A DNA stretch of 64,000 bases from Bradyrhizobium sp. S69 (lineage in GTDB: Bacteria > Pseudomonadota > Alphaproteobacteria > Rhizobiales > Xanthobacteraceae). The stretch covers positions 62,001 to 126,000 of the forward strand of contig NZ_LMUK01000038.1 in assembly GCF_009766005.1 (NCBI RefSeq). The letters are read 5' to 3'. Of the stretch, positions 42,783-52,069 are shown piece by piece. Positions within the stretch are counted from its first letter, which is position 1, and each line of letters starts with the position of its first letter. The notes below the pieces were generated by a model that was not told the origin of the DNA, made no database searches, and saw only the letters and a list, made by a program, of their open reading frames with translations. The position numbers were made by a program, and so were the translations under genes.

Positions 42783-44204
42783 ATGTCGACATTTAGGGAA
42801 TACAGGAACTACGACGCAATGGGGTTGGCCTCCCTCATGAAGAAGGGCGAAGTTTCGCGCACGGAGGTGCTGGAGACCGCCATCGGTCTTCTGGAGGAAC
42901 TCAATCCGAAGCTGAATGCGGTCGTTTATAAGGAATACGATCGCGCGAGATCCGCGACCGCGTCGGCGGAAGGTCCGCTTGCCGGCGTTCCGTTCCTTAT
43001 GAAAGATACCAACGACCTTAAAGGCGCTCCGACCGGGTGGGGGTCCAAACTTTATCAGAAGCTCGTGGCCGAGATGACCGACACGTTGACGAAAAGACAT
43101 CAGGACGCCGGCTTGGTGATCTTCGGCAAGACAAATGTTCCGGAGTTTGCCTTGGTCGGAACTACAGAGCCCCTTGTCACCGGTCCGTCGCGCAATCCTT
43201 TCGACACCAACCTGACACCGGGAGGTTCGTCCGGTGGTTCAGCCGCAGCCGTGGCCGCCCGAATTGTTCCCGCCGCGGGTGCCAGCGACGGCGGCGGCTC
43301 GATAAGGTGTCCAGCCTCGGCATGCGGTGTATTCGGCCTAAAGCCAACGCGTGCCCGCAACCCGTCCGGTCCCGTCGTGGGCGAGGGATGGCAGAGCCTG
43401 CTGCAGCAGCACGTCGTCACCCGAAGCGTACGCGATAGTGCCGCCATACTCGACGCCACACATGGTCCCGAACTGGGTGATCCGTACGGACTTGCCGCGC
43501 CGGCAAGACCCTTTCTGGAAGAAGTGGGTAGCGACCCCGGATCCTTAAAGATCGCGCTCATGACGGACTACGCAAACGGGCCACCCACCGATCGGATATG
43601 CGCGGTCGCCGCGCAGGACGCCGCCAGATTGTGCGAGTCTCACGGCCATAACGTCGAAGTGGCGGCTCTTCCGATTGCGGTGGAAGATATGTTCAGGTTG
43701 CTAGGAACGGTCTGCTCTGTCTGGGTCCGTAGCATGCTCAAGCGGCGCGGGGCCCAAATTGGCCGCGAGGTGACGGAATCGGACGTGGAGCCGATGACAT
43801 GGGAGATGTACAATCTCGCCGACAAGATAACCTCGACGGAGTACTACGATACGATCGAGGCTATCCATCAAACGGGGCGTAGAGTGGCTGCATTCTTCGA
43901 AAAATATGACGCCCTCATCACGCCCGGTCTGGCGAAGTTGCCAGTCCCCTTGGGCAACATCAACACGTCGCTCAGTCTCGCGGAAGCCGGCGGAGCATTG
44001 GCCAACTTCTGTCCGTTTACGACGACTTTCAACGTGACCGGACAGCCCGCCGCGTCAATACCGCTTTCATGGACGCCGGAAGGCCTGCCTGTCGGCGTAC
44101 AGCTTGTGACCCGTTTCGGCGACGAGGCCACGCTGTTGAGGCTCGCATCCCAGCTCGAGAAGAGCGCACCGTGGGAGTCGCGATACGCCGGCATCAGGGT
44201 TTAG
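42783..44204 (+). CDS. Amidase (amidase-signature family), importer-linked
   Basis: A 473-residue amidase. The catalytic lysine is in GVPFLMKDTNDLKGAPTGWG, the cis-serine in GGSSGGSAAAVAARI and the nucleophile in GASDGGGSIRCPASACGVFG. The C-terminus has TGQPAASIPLSWTPEGLPVG. A strong AAAGGAGG precedes the ATG, 50 bp after the ATPase gene, so it is probably the last gene of the importer operon and hydrolyses the imported compound. It differs from the amidase at 29743 in length and in the active-site flank (DGGGSIR against DIAGSIR). Confidence 0.94.
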   Translation: MSTFREYRNYDAMGLASLMKKGEVSRTEVLETAIGLLEELNPKLNAVVYKEYDRARSATASAEGPLAGVPFLMKDTNDLKGAPTGWGSKLYQKLVAEMTDTLTKRHQDAGLVIFGKTNVPEFALVGTTEPLVTGPSRNPFDTNLTPGGSSGGSAAAVAARIVPAAGASDGGGSIRCPASACGVFGLKPTRARNPSGPVVGEGWQSLLQQHVVTRSVRDSAAILDATHGPELGDPYGLAAPARPFLEEVGSDPGSLKIALMTDYANGPPTDRICAVAAQDAARLCESHGHNVEVAALPIAVEDMFRLLGTVCSVWVRSMLKRRGAQIGREVTESDVEPMTWEMYNLADKITSTEYYDTIEAIHQTGRRVAAFFEKYDALITPGLAKLPVPLGNINTSLSLAEAGGALANFCPFTTTFNVTGQPAASIPLSWTPEGLPVGVQLVTRFGDEATLLRLASQLEKSAPWESRYAGIRV

Positions 44205-44281
44205 CCGGCGTCAAGGTGCACGATACGCTTCCGGGTGCCCCTTGCGGTCGCCCGGGTGCGGGGTCCGCAGCCGCGGCCAGG

Positions 44282-44947
44282 TCATTCTCGCCGCGGGTAG
44301 ATGATGACGGAAAGGTACGTCATGGGGGCTTTGATGAGCTCTTCGGGACCGTGGCGACCTGCCGCGTCGAAGAAGAGCGCATCGCCCGGCTCCAAAAGAT
44401 AGCTGCGGTCGGCGTGCCTGTATCTGACCTTGCCGCTCAGCATATAAATGAACTCTACGCCGGCATGCCGGAAGTCAGTGTAGGGTTCGGCATCGCCCTT
44501 GAGCGTGATCAGGTACGGTTCGACTGTCACCTCGCCGCCGAGGGAATGACCCAGGAGATCGTAAAGGTGACCTGCCTTCGTGCCGCGGCGTTCGATTCTG
44601 ACTCCCGTACCCGCTTTCACGAACGAGCAGTCGCGCTGCTCGCCCGTCTCGTGAAACAGGCGCGTGATAGGCACGTTTAGCGCCTTCGCTAAGGATGATA
44701 AAGTTGCCAGTGACGGCGAGATGGAGCCGGTCTCGATCTTTGAGAGCATGCCGGTCGAGATGCCGGATGCAGCGCCAAGTTCCGCAACGGTGAGGTCGAA
44801 GCTCTTGCGAAGCCTGCGCACCTCAGCGCCGATCTCCGATTCCAGTGTCGGTGGGATTTCCTTCGGCGCGAGCGAACCGGTTAGAAGCTCGGACCCCCTC
44901 GTGCGCTTGCTACCGGGCTTGCCGCGCTGGGGAACACTTTTCTTCAA
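44282..44947 (-). CDS. XRE-family regulator with C-terminal cupin domain
   Basis: The product is 221 residues. A lambda-repressor-like helix-turn-helix lies at about 38-95 (VRRLRKSFDLTVAELGAASG, ISTGMLSKIETGSISPSLAT). A cupin effector domain follows at about 145-215 (DFRHAGVEFIYMLSGKVRYR, LLEPGDALFFDAAGRHGPEE). This class often controls amine, putrescine or amino-acid catabolism. It appears to use a TTG start at 44947; no ATG occurs before the helix-turn-helix. It is convergent with the amidase gene and lies downstream of folD on the same strand after a 313-bp gap. Confidence 0.9.
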   Translation of the reverse strand: MKKSVPQRGKPGSKRTRGSELLTGSLAPKEIPPTLESEIGAEVRRLRKSFDLTVAELGAASGISTGMLSKIETGSISPSLATLSSLAKALNVPITRLFHETGEQRDCSFVKAGTGVRIERRGTKAGHLYDLLGHSLGGEVTVEPYLITLKGDAEPYTDFRHAGVEFIYMLSGKVRYRHADRSYLLEPGDALFFDAAGRHGPEELIKAPMTYLSVIIYPRRE

Positions 44948-45035
44948 AATCGTTTCTCTGTCCTGGGTGGGCCTGGGGCAAGTCTAGGCCTGGCAGCGGC
45001 GCCTGACGAGGATATCCGCTCGAATCATGCGGAAT

Positions 45036-45051
45036 CCTAACAAAAATTAGG
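45036..45051 (+). promoter_or_regulatory. CCTAA-N6-TTAGG dyad upstream of the XRE-cupin gene
   Basis: The inverted repeat lies 89 bp before the TTG start of the regulator and could be its autoregulatory site. The remaining part of 44948-45260 has no supported gene. It includes an imperfect hairpin (CGATTTTGGC with GCCAAAAATCG, about 45100-45135). Confidence 0.4.
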
Positions 45052-45260
45052 CGGCGTAGTCCTTGAAACGGGCTTTTGGGCAACGGGAATACCTACCAGG
45101 GCGATTTTGGCGGTGGCAATGGCAGCCAAAAATCGCAGAAAGGCCCACTCATCTGCGGGCGGGGCGGCTTCGCGGATGCTTCGAAATCGCCCTTTGGAGG
45201 AGCCGCCCGGTGCAAGTTGCTGTGCCCAGAGATTAAGTCCAGGCCCGCGAAGCGGCTCTG

Positions 45261-46130
45261 CTAGAAGCCCCCTCGACGTACTCGGGCGGCCTCAACGGTA
45301 TTCTTCAGGAGACACGCTATAGTCATCGGCCCGACGCCGCCCGGAACCGGCGTGATCGCTTGCGCGACCTCGATGGCTTCGGCGAACGCAACGTCGCCGA
45401 CCAGCCGGGATTTTCCGGTCTCATCGGTCACACGATTTATGCCGACGTCGATGACGATAGCGCCCGGCTTGATCCACGTTCCGCGGATCATTTCCGGCCG
45501 GCCGACCGCCGCGACGAGGATATCTGCGGCCCGGGCGATTGCCGGGAGATCCCTGCTCTTCGAATGCGCGATGGTGACGGTGCAGCCTTCCTTGAGCAGC
45601 AATTGGGCCACCGGCTTCCCGACGATATTCGAACGCCCTACGACTACGGCGTTCAGCCCGGACATATCGGAACGTACGGCCCTCAGCAGCATCAGGGATC
45701 CGAGTGGTGTGCAGGGGACGATGCCTCCCGCTCCTATAGTCGTGAGGCCGACGTTAATGGGATGGAAGCCGTCCACATCCTTCGCGGGATCGATGGCGCG
45801 TATCACCTTGTCGGCGTCAATCTGTGCCGGCAGCGGCAATTGCACCAGAATGCCGTCGACAGATTGATTCGTGTTAAGTTTATCTACCACTGCGAGCAGA
45901 TCGGCTTCCGTCGTATCGGCGGCAAGGCGATATTCGAACGACTCCATGCCGACTTCCACGGTCTGCTTGGCCTTGGAGCGGACGTATACCTGGCTCGCCG
46001 GGTCGTCGCCCACCAGCACGACGGCGAGCCCGGGCCTGATGCCCTTGGAGACAAGTTTTGCGACGTCGTGAGCGAGAGCCGCCCTTAGTTGGGAAGCGAG
46101 CGCCTTACCGTCGATGATTTGCGCCGTCAT
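45261..46130 (-). CDS. folD: Methylenetetrahydrofolate dehydrogenase/cyclohydrolase FolD
   Basis: A 289-residue bifunctional enzyme converting methylene-THF to formyl-THF with NADP. It has the catalytic lysine region [20 protein letters not shown], the motif [27 protein letters not shown], the nucleotide fold [20 protein letters not shown] and the end [20 protein letters not shown]. As the last gene of the soxBDAG-purU-folD operon it is placed to process the methylene-THF made from N-methyl groups. It is probably a second, pathway-specific folD; a housekeeping copy would be elsewhere. Confidence 0.96.
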   Translation of the reverse strand: MTAQIIDGKALASQLRAALAHDVAKLVSKGIRPGLAVVLVGDDPASQVYVRSKAKQTVEVGMESFEYRLAADTTEADLLAVVDKLNTNQSVDGILVQLPLPAQIDADKVIRAIDPAKDVDGFHPINVGLTTIGAGGIVPCTPLGSLMLLRAVRSDMSGLNAVVVGRSNIVGKPVAQLLLKEGCTVTIAHSKSRDLPAIARAADILVAAVGRPEMIRGTWIKPGAIVIDVGINRVTDETGKSRLVGDVAFAEAIEVAQAITPVPGGVGPMTIACLLKNTVEAARVRRGGF

Positions 46131-46133
46131 GTG

Positions 46134-46988
46134 TCAATCCCTGAAGACGACGGTCTTATGCGCGTTCGCGAATGCGCGCCCGTCCAGATGAAAGGAAACG
46201 GCGCGCGAAAGCACGCGGCGTTCGATGTCCCGACCCCTGCGTATGAGATCCTCAGGGCTGTCCTGATGGCTGATGCGCTCGACGTCCTGCTCGATGATCG
46301 GGCCTTCATCGAGGTCCGCCGTAACATAGTGTGCCGTGGCGCCGATCAGTTTGACCCCACGCGCATGCGCCTGGTGATACGGCCTTGCCCCCTTGAAGCC
46401 GGGAAGGAAGCTGTGGTGGATGTTGATGCAGCGGCCGGATAGAAATGTCGCCAGATCATCCGACAGAATCTGCATATAACGCGCGAGTACGACGAGATCG
46501 GCATTCGTGACCGCGACGATCTTCTTGATCTGCGCTTCCTGCTGTGGCTTGGTCCCCGCGGTGACCGGCAGATGGTGAAACGGTATCGCGTCGAAATCCG
46601 CGGAAAACGTCTCACGCGGATGGTTCGAAACGATGCCTACGACATCCATCCTCAGTTCGCCGATGCGCCAGCGGTAGAGCAGATCGACCAGACAATGGTC
46701 GGATTTCGACGCCAAAAGCAGTACTTTTTGGCGTTCGTATCGGGGTCGTATTTTCCATTTCATCCCGTAATGGTCGCCGATCGGCGTGAAACCCTTGATG
46801 ATATTTCCGATTTCATTCTCGTCATGGAGATTGAACACGATACGCGCGAAGAAGTGGTTGGTCTCCGTGTCGTCGTATTGGTGGGCCTCGCGTATATTGC
46901 CGCCATGGGCGAACAATTCGGCCGTAACCCGTGCGACGATCCCGGGTTGGTTTGGACAGGACAACGTCAAAAGATACGGTTCGGACAT
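46134..46988 (-). CDS. purU: Formyltetrahydrofolate deformylase PurU
   Basis: A 284-residue enzyme releasing formate from 10-formyl-THF. The N-terminal ACT domain is [20 protein letters not shown]. The C-terminal formyltransferase-like domain has [60 protein letters not shown] and [20 protein letters not shown], with the catalytic Asn-His-Asp region intact. The ATG at 46988 follows GAGG; a TTG 15 bp upstream is possible. Three bases separate it from folD. Confidence 0.96.
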   Translation of the reverse strand: MSEPYLLTLSCPNQPGIVARVTAELFAHGGNIREAHQYDDTETNHFFARIVFNLHDENEIGNIIKGFTPIGDHYGMKWKIRPRYERQKVLLLASKSDHCLVDLLYRWRIGELRMDVVGIVSNHPRETFSADFDAIPFHHLPVTAGTKPQQEAQIKKIVAVTNADLVVLARYMQILSDDLATFLSGRCINIHHSFLPGFKGARPYHQAHARGVKLIGATAHYVTADLDEGPIIEQDVERISHQDSPEDLIRRGRDIERRVLSRAVSFHLDGRAFANAHKTVVFRD

Positions 46989-47024
46989 CGGTGCCTCGGG
47001 CAAAGGTTGGAGAAAGCGGATGCG

Positions 47025-47525
47025 TCAGGATGCGGCGGCTAATTCGAACCAATGACGAATGTTCGACGCAAAGCTTCGGAAAGTTGCGATCTCGAACGTC
47101 GGAACATCGTCAAGCTGCCAGAGCACGACGCCGATGTGTTCGATCACCGTAGTTGCGGCGGATCCACTCCTGAAAACGGCCGGATGCAAATCGATGAATA
47201 CGCCGCGCTGAAGCGTTTCGCGGGCGCCGGAGCCTGCAATCCGTAATACGACATAGCTTCCCGACTGATCCGAGACCGAGGCCAATCCGTTGAGCTTGTT
47301 CGCAAGTTGCGTGACCCAATCCGCCTCCGGTGTTTCAGCAAGCGCAAGCCAGGTTCCGGGGCCCGTGCCGATCAGAGCCAGACGTGCGTCGGCCGCGCGC
47401 TCAGGTCCATCCGGAGGCAGGAAGCCAAGAACTGCGCCGATGACCGCCGGCTGGATGCCTTTACGGGCCATGATCGTAGCCATTCCCAGGCCCGGACGCT
47501 CGGTCAACCTATAATCACTATCCAC
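47025..47525 (-). CDS. soxG: Sarcosine oxidase gamma-type subunit SoxG (MgdD)
   Basis: The product is 166 residues. It matches the gamma subunit of heterotetrameric sarcosine oxidase/N-methylglutamate dehydrogenase: YRLTERPGLGMATIMARKGI, TGPGTWLALAETPEADWVTQ, VSDQSGSYVVLRIAGSGARE and LQRGVFIDLHPAVF. I chose GTG at 47525, which overlaps the soxA stop by eight bases and follows AAGGAG. The frame continues upstream inside soxA without family similarity. purU follows after 36 bp. Confidence 0.9.
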   Translation of the reverse strand: MDSDYRLTERPGLGMATIMARKGIQPAVIGAVLGFLPPDGPERAADARLALIGTGPGTWLALAETPEADWVTQLANKLNGLASVSDQSGSYVVLRIAGSGARETLQRGVFIDLHPAVFRSGSAATTVIEHIGVVLWQLDDVPTFEIATFRSFASNIRHWFELAAAS

Positions 47526-50475
47526 GGACGCGCACTCCTTCAGGATCGACGAACACCGGGTCGCAGATTTCGGCAGCGAAATCGGGTCCGCGAACGGGGT
47601 CATGAACTGTGACGAGTTCACCATGGCGTGCCGCTCCGCCCTGAAGCAGAGCGAGCCCGATCCATTGGCCGCGTGAGGGTGAGTATGCCGCCGAGGTGAT
47701 GTAGCCTTGATCATTGGCGGCCAAAGGGTCACGGCCCTGTGGCAGGAGGTGCGCGCCAGCCCTCAGACGGGCGCCGCCCAACGGGCGGACACCTACTAGC
47801 GATGGGCGATTGGTGTCTGACAATGCCGGACGTTCCGCCATCGCGCGCCCGATGTAGTCCTTTTTCTTCGACATCATCCGACCCATTGCCAGGTCGGCGG
47901 CGGTGGTCTGACCGTTGATTTCGTTTCCGGCCGGATGTCCCTTCTCGATGCGCATCACGCCCAGCGCTTCGGTGCCGTATGGAACGGCGTGGAATGCGTC
48001 ACCGGCCGTGAAAAGCGCGCGGACAAGCATTTCGCCGTGCGACGCCGGCACGCTGATCTCGTAGGCGAGCTCGCCGGAAAACGAGAGGCGGGAAAGCCGC
48101 GCGGGCAAATTGCGCCAACGAAGTTCGATGGCGGCCATGAAGGCGAAACTGTCGTTCGAAAGATCGAGATCGGGCAGGAGCATCTGCAGCAGCGGACGCG
48201 AAAGGGGGCCGGCGACGGAATAGGTCGACCATTGTTCGGTGACCGAAGTGGCTTGAACGTCGAGTTCCGGCCACAGCACCTGCCTTGCATAGTCGATGTG
48301 CTGCATGATTTTTGCTGCATTCAGCGTGGTGGTCGTGACGTAGAAACGGTCCTCCCCGAGCCTGGCAGTCGTACCGTCATCCATCACGAATCCGTCTTCG
48401 CGCAGCATGACTCCGTACCGGGCTCGGCCGACCGGCAGAGTCGAAAACATGTTGATGTAAAGTCGGTCGAGGAGAATTCCGGCGTCCGGGCCATGGACAT
48501 CGATCTTTCCCAAGGTGGAGACGTCGCATATGCCGACACCGCTGCGCGTCATCGACACTTCGCGGCTGACCGTCTGGAGCCAGTCTCGCTCTCCTGGGTG
48601 CGCGAACCATTGGGCCCGCTTCCAAAGGCCGGCGTCGACAAAGGTCGCGCCGCGTTCCCTGGCCCACTCGTGGCTGGCAGTTCGACGCTCCGGGCGGAAG
48701 GCTGTGTTTTGATGGTGTCCGGCGAGGGCGCCTATTGCGACCGGCAGATACGGCGGCCTCGACATTATCGTGCCGGCCTCCGCGATCGACTTGCCGGTGG
48801 CGGCTGCGAGCACGGCGTGGCCGTTCAATTGGCTCGTCTTGCCCTGATCCGTCGCCATACCGAGCGTGGTGTAGCGCTTCAAATGTTCGATCGAAACGAA
48901 ACCTTCCCGCGCCGCGAGGCTGACGTCGGCATCGGTCACGTCATTCTGGAAGTCGACGAAGGCTTTTGAGCGGTGTCCGCGCGAGTACCAGGGAGGCGAC
49001 GATGCGGAAGGTTCATCGCCGGCCAAGGGCGCAGGCGCCACCGCCGAGGTCCGGCCCAACTCGCGCAAGGTCTCCTCCGCCGCCCGAACGCCGTCCGCAA
49101 GGGATCCGGAGAGTGAGAAATGGCCTGCCGCAGCGCCTGTGGCTTTCATTCCCGGAGGAGCGGTATTGAGGACGAAACTGTGTACCAGATCGGACCACAC
49201 TGGGCGGTCGCCGAGATTGCTGCCGAGACCGATGGAAGGATTCCAGCCGCCCGACATGAGCACCAGATCCGCGGAGATGCGTCGCCGGCTGCCGTCCTTT
49301 AAAAGAACGTCGACTGACCTGACAGTCCGGCCGTGTACGTCAGTCAGGGCGGCCCCGCTCAGGATCTCTATTCCGGCCTGCCGGAGGCGGGCCGCCGCGG
49401 GCGGTTGGGAATCGGTCCGTGGGTCGACGACGGCCGCGAGTTGAACGCCTGCGGACATCAGATCCTCAGCTGCGCTCCAACCGCTGTCTGTCGTGGTGAA
49501 AACTACTGCCCGACGGCCCGGAACAGCGGCAAAACGGTTCACGTAGGTTGCAGCGGCTGACGCAGTCATGACTCCGGGCTTATCGTTGCCGCCAAACACG
49601 AGCGGTCTCTCGATGGCGCCGGTTGCCAGAATCGTGCGGCCAGCGATGATTTTCCAGAATCTTTGCCGGGACTTGCCGGGCGGGATGTTGCCGAGATGGT
49701 CGGAAACCTGCTCCAACGCGCCGTATTCGCAGCCGTCGTAGGCACCGAATATCTGCGTGCGGCTGAGCAACGTTACGTTTGGCGTAGCCCGCAATTCGGC
49801 GACCGTATCGTCGACCCATTTTCCCGCGGCAGCTTCGTTGATAACGTGCCGCTCCGAGCAAAGGCGTCCGCCCAGCACCCAGTCTCCGTCGGCTATGATG
49901 ACCCGCAAACCGGCACGTGCGGCCGTAACCGCCGCGATCAGTCCGGACGGTCCGGCGCCGATAACAAGCAGATCGCAGAATCCATGCGCGCGCTCATAGC
50001 TGTCCGGATCGGGCTCCATTGAGAGCTGACCGAGGCCGGCGGCGCGGCGGATAATCGGTTCGTAGAGCTTCTCCCAGTATTTTGCCGGCCACATGAAGGT
50101 CTTGTAGTAGAAGCCGGCCACCAGGATCGGCGCAAAGACCTGATTCAACGCCATTACATCGACCGAGAGGGTTGGCCATCGATTTTGGCTCTTAGCTTCG
50201 AGTCCTTCGAAGAGCTGCACCGTGGTGGCACGGGTGTTCGGCTCGGCGCGGGCGCCTGAGCGGAGCGTGACGAGCGCATTCGGCTCCTCGCTGCCGGCAG
50301 TCAGGATTCCCCGAGGACGGTGATACTTGAAAGAGCGGCCGACCAACTTGACGCCATTCGCGATTAGCGCCGAAGCCAGTGTGTCGCCGGCAAAACCCGC
50401 GTGCTTCATTCCGTCGAATGTAAAGTTCAGCGGTTGAGCGCGGTCGATCAGACCGCCGAAGGAAAGACGGCTCAT
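47518..50475 (-). CDS. soxA: Sarcosine oxidase alpha-type subunit SoxA (MgdC)
   Basis: The product is 985 residues. It has an N-terminal 2Fe-2S-like (Fer2_4) domain (FTFDGMKHAGFAGDTLASAL, RPRGILTAGSEEPNALVTL). An NAD-binding pyridine-nucleotide oxidoreductase domain follows (LLVIGAGPSGLIAAVTAARA). The aminomethyltransferase-like folate-binding domain occupies about residues 600-980 (WAHPGERDWLQTVSREVSMT, GVGICDVSTLGKIDVHGPDA). This is the standard domain order and length. It binds THF and passes the N-methyl carbon to it. It overlaps soxD by 4 bp and soxG by 8 bp. Confidence 0.95.
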   Translation of the reverse strand: MSRLSFGGLIDRAQPLNFTFDGMKHAGFAGDTLASALIANGVKLVGRSFKYHRPRGILTAGSEEPNALVTLRSGARAEPNTRATTVQLFEGLEAKSQNRWPTLSVDVMALNQVFAPILVAGFYYKTFMWPAKYWEKLYEPIIRRAAGLGQLSMEPDPDSYERAHGFCDLLVIGAGPSGLIAAVTAARAGLRVIIADGDWVLGGRLCSERHVINEAAAGKWVDDTVAELRATPNVTLLSRTQIFGAYDGCEYGALEQVSDHLGNIPPGKSRQRFWKIIAGRTILATGAIERPLVFGGNDKPGVMTASAAATYVNRFAAVPGRRAVVFTTTDSGWSAAEDLMSAGVQLAAVVDPRTDSQPPAAARLRQAGIEILSGAALTDVHGRTVRSVDVLLKDGSRRRISADLVLMSGGWNPSIGLGSNLGDRPVWSDLVHSFVLNTAPPGMKATGAAAGHFSLSGSLADGVRAAEETLRELGRTSAVAPAPLAGDEPSASSPPWYSRGHRSKAFVDFQNDVTDADVSLAAREGFVSIEHLKRYTTLGMATDQGKTSQLNGHAVLAAATGKSIAEAGTIMSRPPYLPVAIGALAGHHQNTAFRPERRTASHEWARERGATFVDAGLWKRAQWFAHPGERDWLQTVSREVSMTRSGVGICDVSTLGKIDVHGPDAGILLDRLYINMFSTLPVGRARYGVMLREDGFVMDDGTTARLGEDRFYVTTTTLNAAKIMQHIDYARQVLWPELDVQATSVTEQWSTYSVAGPLSRPLLQMLLPDLDLSNDSFAFMAAIELRWRNLPARLSRLSFSGELAYEISVPASHGEMLVRALFTAGDAFHAVPYGTEALGVMRIEKGHPAGNEINGQTTAADLAMGRMMSKKKDYIGRAMAERPALSDTNRPSLVGVRPLGGARLRAGAHLLPQGRDPLAANDQGYITSAAYSPSRGQWIGLALLQGGAARHGELVTVHDPVRGPDFAAEICDPVFVDPEGVRVRG

Positions 50476-50723
50476 CGGGAGTCCTCCCGGGCGAGCACGG
50501 CTGCCGATATGCGGTGCGTTCGCGTGTCCCGCGTCACGGTGATCCAGTTGCGGCAGCCCTGGGCGTGATACCAGTGCTCCCGCATCGGGCCCGGGACATT
50601 GTCGCGAAGATAGACGTAGTCGTACATGCCCTCCTCTGAAGAAGGCCGGGTCGGGGCGGCATCGCCGCGGTATACGAACTCACGGGAGTCGCGTTGGCCG
50701 CAGTACGGGCAGGGTAAACGCAT
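50472..50723 (-). CDS. soxD: Sarcosine oxidase delta-type subunit SoxD (MgdB)
   Basis: A short 83-residue subunit starting MRLPCPYCGQRDSREFVYRG with the CPYCG zinc motif, then YDYVYLRDNVPGPMREHWYH and AQGCRNWITVTRDTRTHRI. These are the conserved parts of the zinc-binding delta subunit. The ATG at 50723 follows GAGGA, 10 bp after the soxB stop. A longer open frame reaching 50909 is the alternate frame of soxB. Confidence 0.93.
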   Translation of the reverse strand: MRLPCPYCGQRDSREFVYRGDAAPTRPSSEEGMYDYVYLRDNVPGPMREHWYHAQGCRNWITVTRDTRTHRISAAVLAREDSR

Positions 50724-50733
50724 CTTACCGTCC

Positions 50734-51987
50734 TCAGTGCAGATTAGGTTGGGCGCCTTGCCCTTTTTCGTCGATGATGCGGCCGGTGGCGAACCGGTCC
50801 AGCCGGTAAGCAACTGCCGTCTCCTCAGGCCGATCGGTTGCCAGCAAATGCGCGAAAGCGAGGCCCGATGCCGGCGTTGCCTTGAAGCCGCCGTAGCACC
50901 AACCCGCATTCAGATAGAGGCCCTCAATGGGCGAACGGTCGATGATCGGCGATCCATCCATCGACATGTCCACGATGCCGCCCCAGCTTCGCAGCAGGCG
51001 GGCTCTTCCGATCATCGGCATGATTGCCATGCCGCCTTCGCAGACGTCTTCGACGGTAGGAAGATTGCCGCGGCTCGCGTAGCTGTTGTAGCCGTCGATG
51101 TCGCCGCCGAAAACGAGACCGCCTTTGTCGGATTGGCTGATATAAAAGTGGCCGGCGCCGAATGTGATGACGCCCGGGATGATGGGCTTCAGCGCTTCCG
51201 ATACGAAGGCCTGGAGCACATGGCTTTCGATGGGAAGCCGGAGCCCCGCCATCGCGGCCACGCGCGACGAGTTGCCGGCCACCGCCACTCCAACCTTTTT
51301 GGCGCGAATGCTCCCGCGCGTTGTTTCCACGCCCACGACGGTACCGTCCGCGGTACGCATGAAACCGGTAAGTTCGCAGTTTTGAATGATGTCGACTCCG
51401 AGGTCGGAGGCGGCTCGGGCGTAGCCCCAGACGACGGCATCGTGTCTTGCCGTCCCGCCTCGGCGCTGTAGCAGCCCCCCCATGACTGGAAAACGTGCAT
51501 TGTCGAAATTCAAGTAAGGCGCCATGTTCCGGACGTGGGCAGTATCTAGAAGTTCGGCATCAACGCCGTGCAGGCGCATTGCGTTTCCGCGGCGTGCGAA
51601 CGCGTCGCGCTGCCCATCCGAATGATAGAGGTTCAGAACGCCGCGCTGGCTGACCATCGCATTGTAGTTCAGGTCCTGTTCCAGACCTTCCCACAACTTC
51701 ATGGAGCGTTCGTAGAACGCGGTATTGCCCTCAAGTCCGTAGTTCGAACGGATGATCGTCGTGTTGCGACCGGCGTTGCCGCCACCGATCCACGATTTTT
51801 CAATTACCGCAACATTGGTGATGCCGTGTACCTTGGCCAGATAGTACGCCGTCGCCAGACCGTGTCCGCCGCCGCCGACGATGACCACATCATATGCATC
51901 CCGGGGAACGGCATCGCGCCATGTCCGTTGCCAGCGCCCGTGGCCGGAAAACGCGTTCGCGACTAGTCCGAAGATCGAAAAGCGCAT
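50734..51987 (-). CDS. soxB: Sarcosine oxidase beta-type subunit SoxB (MgdA)
   Basis: A 417-residue FAD enzyme catalysing oxidative N-demethylation. It has the nucleotide motif DVVIVGGGGHGLATAYYLAK, then IEKSWIGGGNAGRNTTIIRS (near the flavin-binding arginine region), VWGYARAASDLGVDIIQNCE and LRSWGGIVDMSMDGSPIIDR. It is the first gene of the operon and divergent from the GlxA-type regulator. Sarcosine and N-methylglutamate enzymes are close homologues. The nearby glxBCD-glnT genes favour N-methylglutamate, but sequence alone does not settle it. Confidence 0.94.
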   Translation of the reverse strand: MRFSIFGLVANAFSGHGRWQRTWRDAVPRDAYDVVIVGGGGHGLATAYYLAKVHGITNVAVIEKSWIGGGNAGRNTTIIRSNYGLEGNTAFYERSMKLWEGLEQDLNYNAMVSQRGVLNLYHSDGQRDAFARRGNAMRLHGVDAELLDTAHVRNMAPYLNFDNARFPVMGGLLQRRGGTARHDAVVWGYARAASDLGVDIIQNCELTGFMRTADGTVVGVETTRGSIRAKKVGVAVAGNSSRVAAMAGLRLPIESHVLQAFVSEALKPIIPGVITFGAGHFYISQSDKGGLVFGGDIDGYNSYASRGNLPTVEDVCEGGMAIMPMIGRARLLRSWGGIVDMSMDGSPIIDRSPIEGLYLNAGWCYGGFKATPASGLAFAHLLATDRPEETAVAYRLDRFATGRIIDEKGQGAQPNLH

Positions 51988-52069
51988 GGTTTCATCGGCG
52001 AAATGTTGTTGATCTGGAGGAAACTTACGACATAAAAGGGGTCATGATTTGACGCAGGACGACGTTTTT

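Noticed and set aside
44282-44947. XRE regulator considered as BoxR for the benzoate genes
   Set aside because: Its C-terminal domain is a cupin, not the shikimate-kinase-like domain of BoxR/BzdR, and it is linked to the amine genes.
47935-48969. 344-codon open frame on the plus strand
   Set aside because: Antisense shadow of soxA in GC-rich DNA; no family resemblance and no ribosome binding site.
50626-51471. 281-codon open frame on the plus strand
   Set aside because: Antisense to soxB and soxD; both are supported by motifs and operon spacing.
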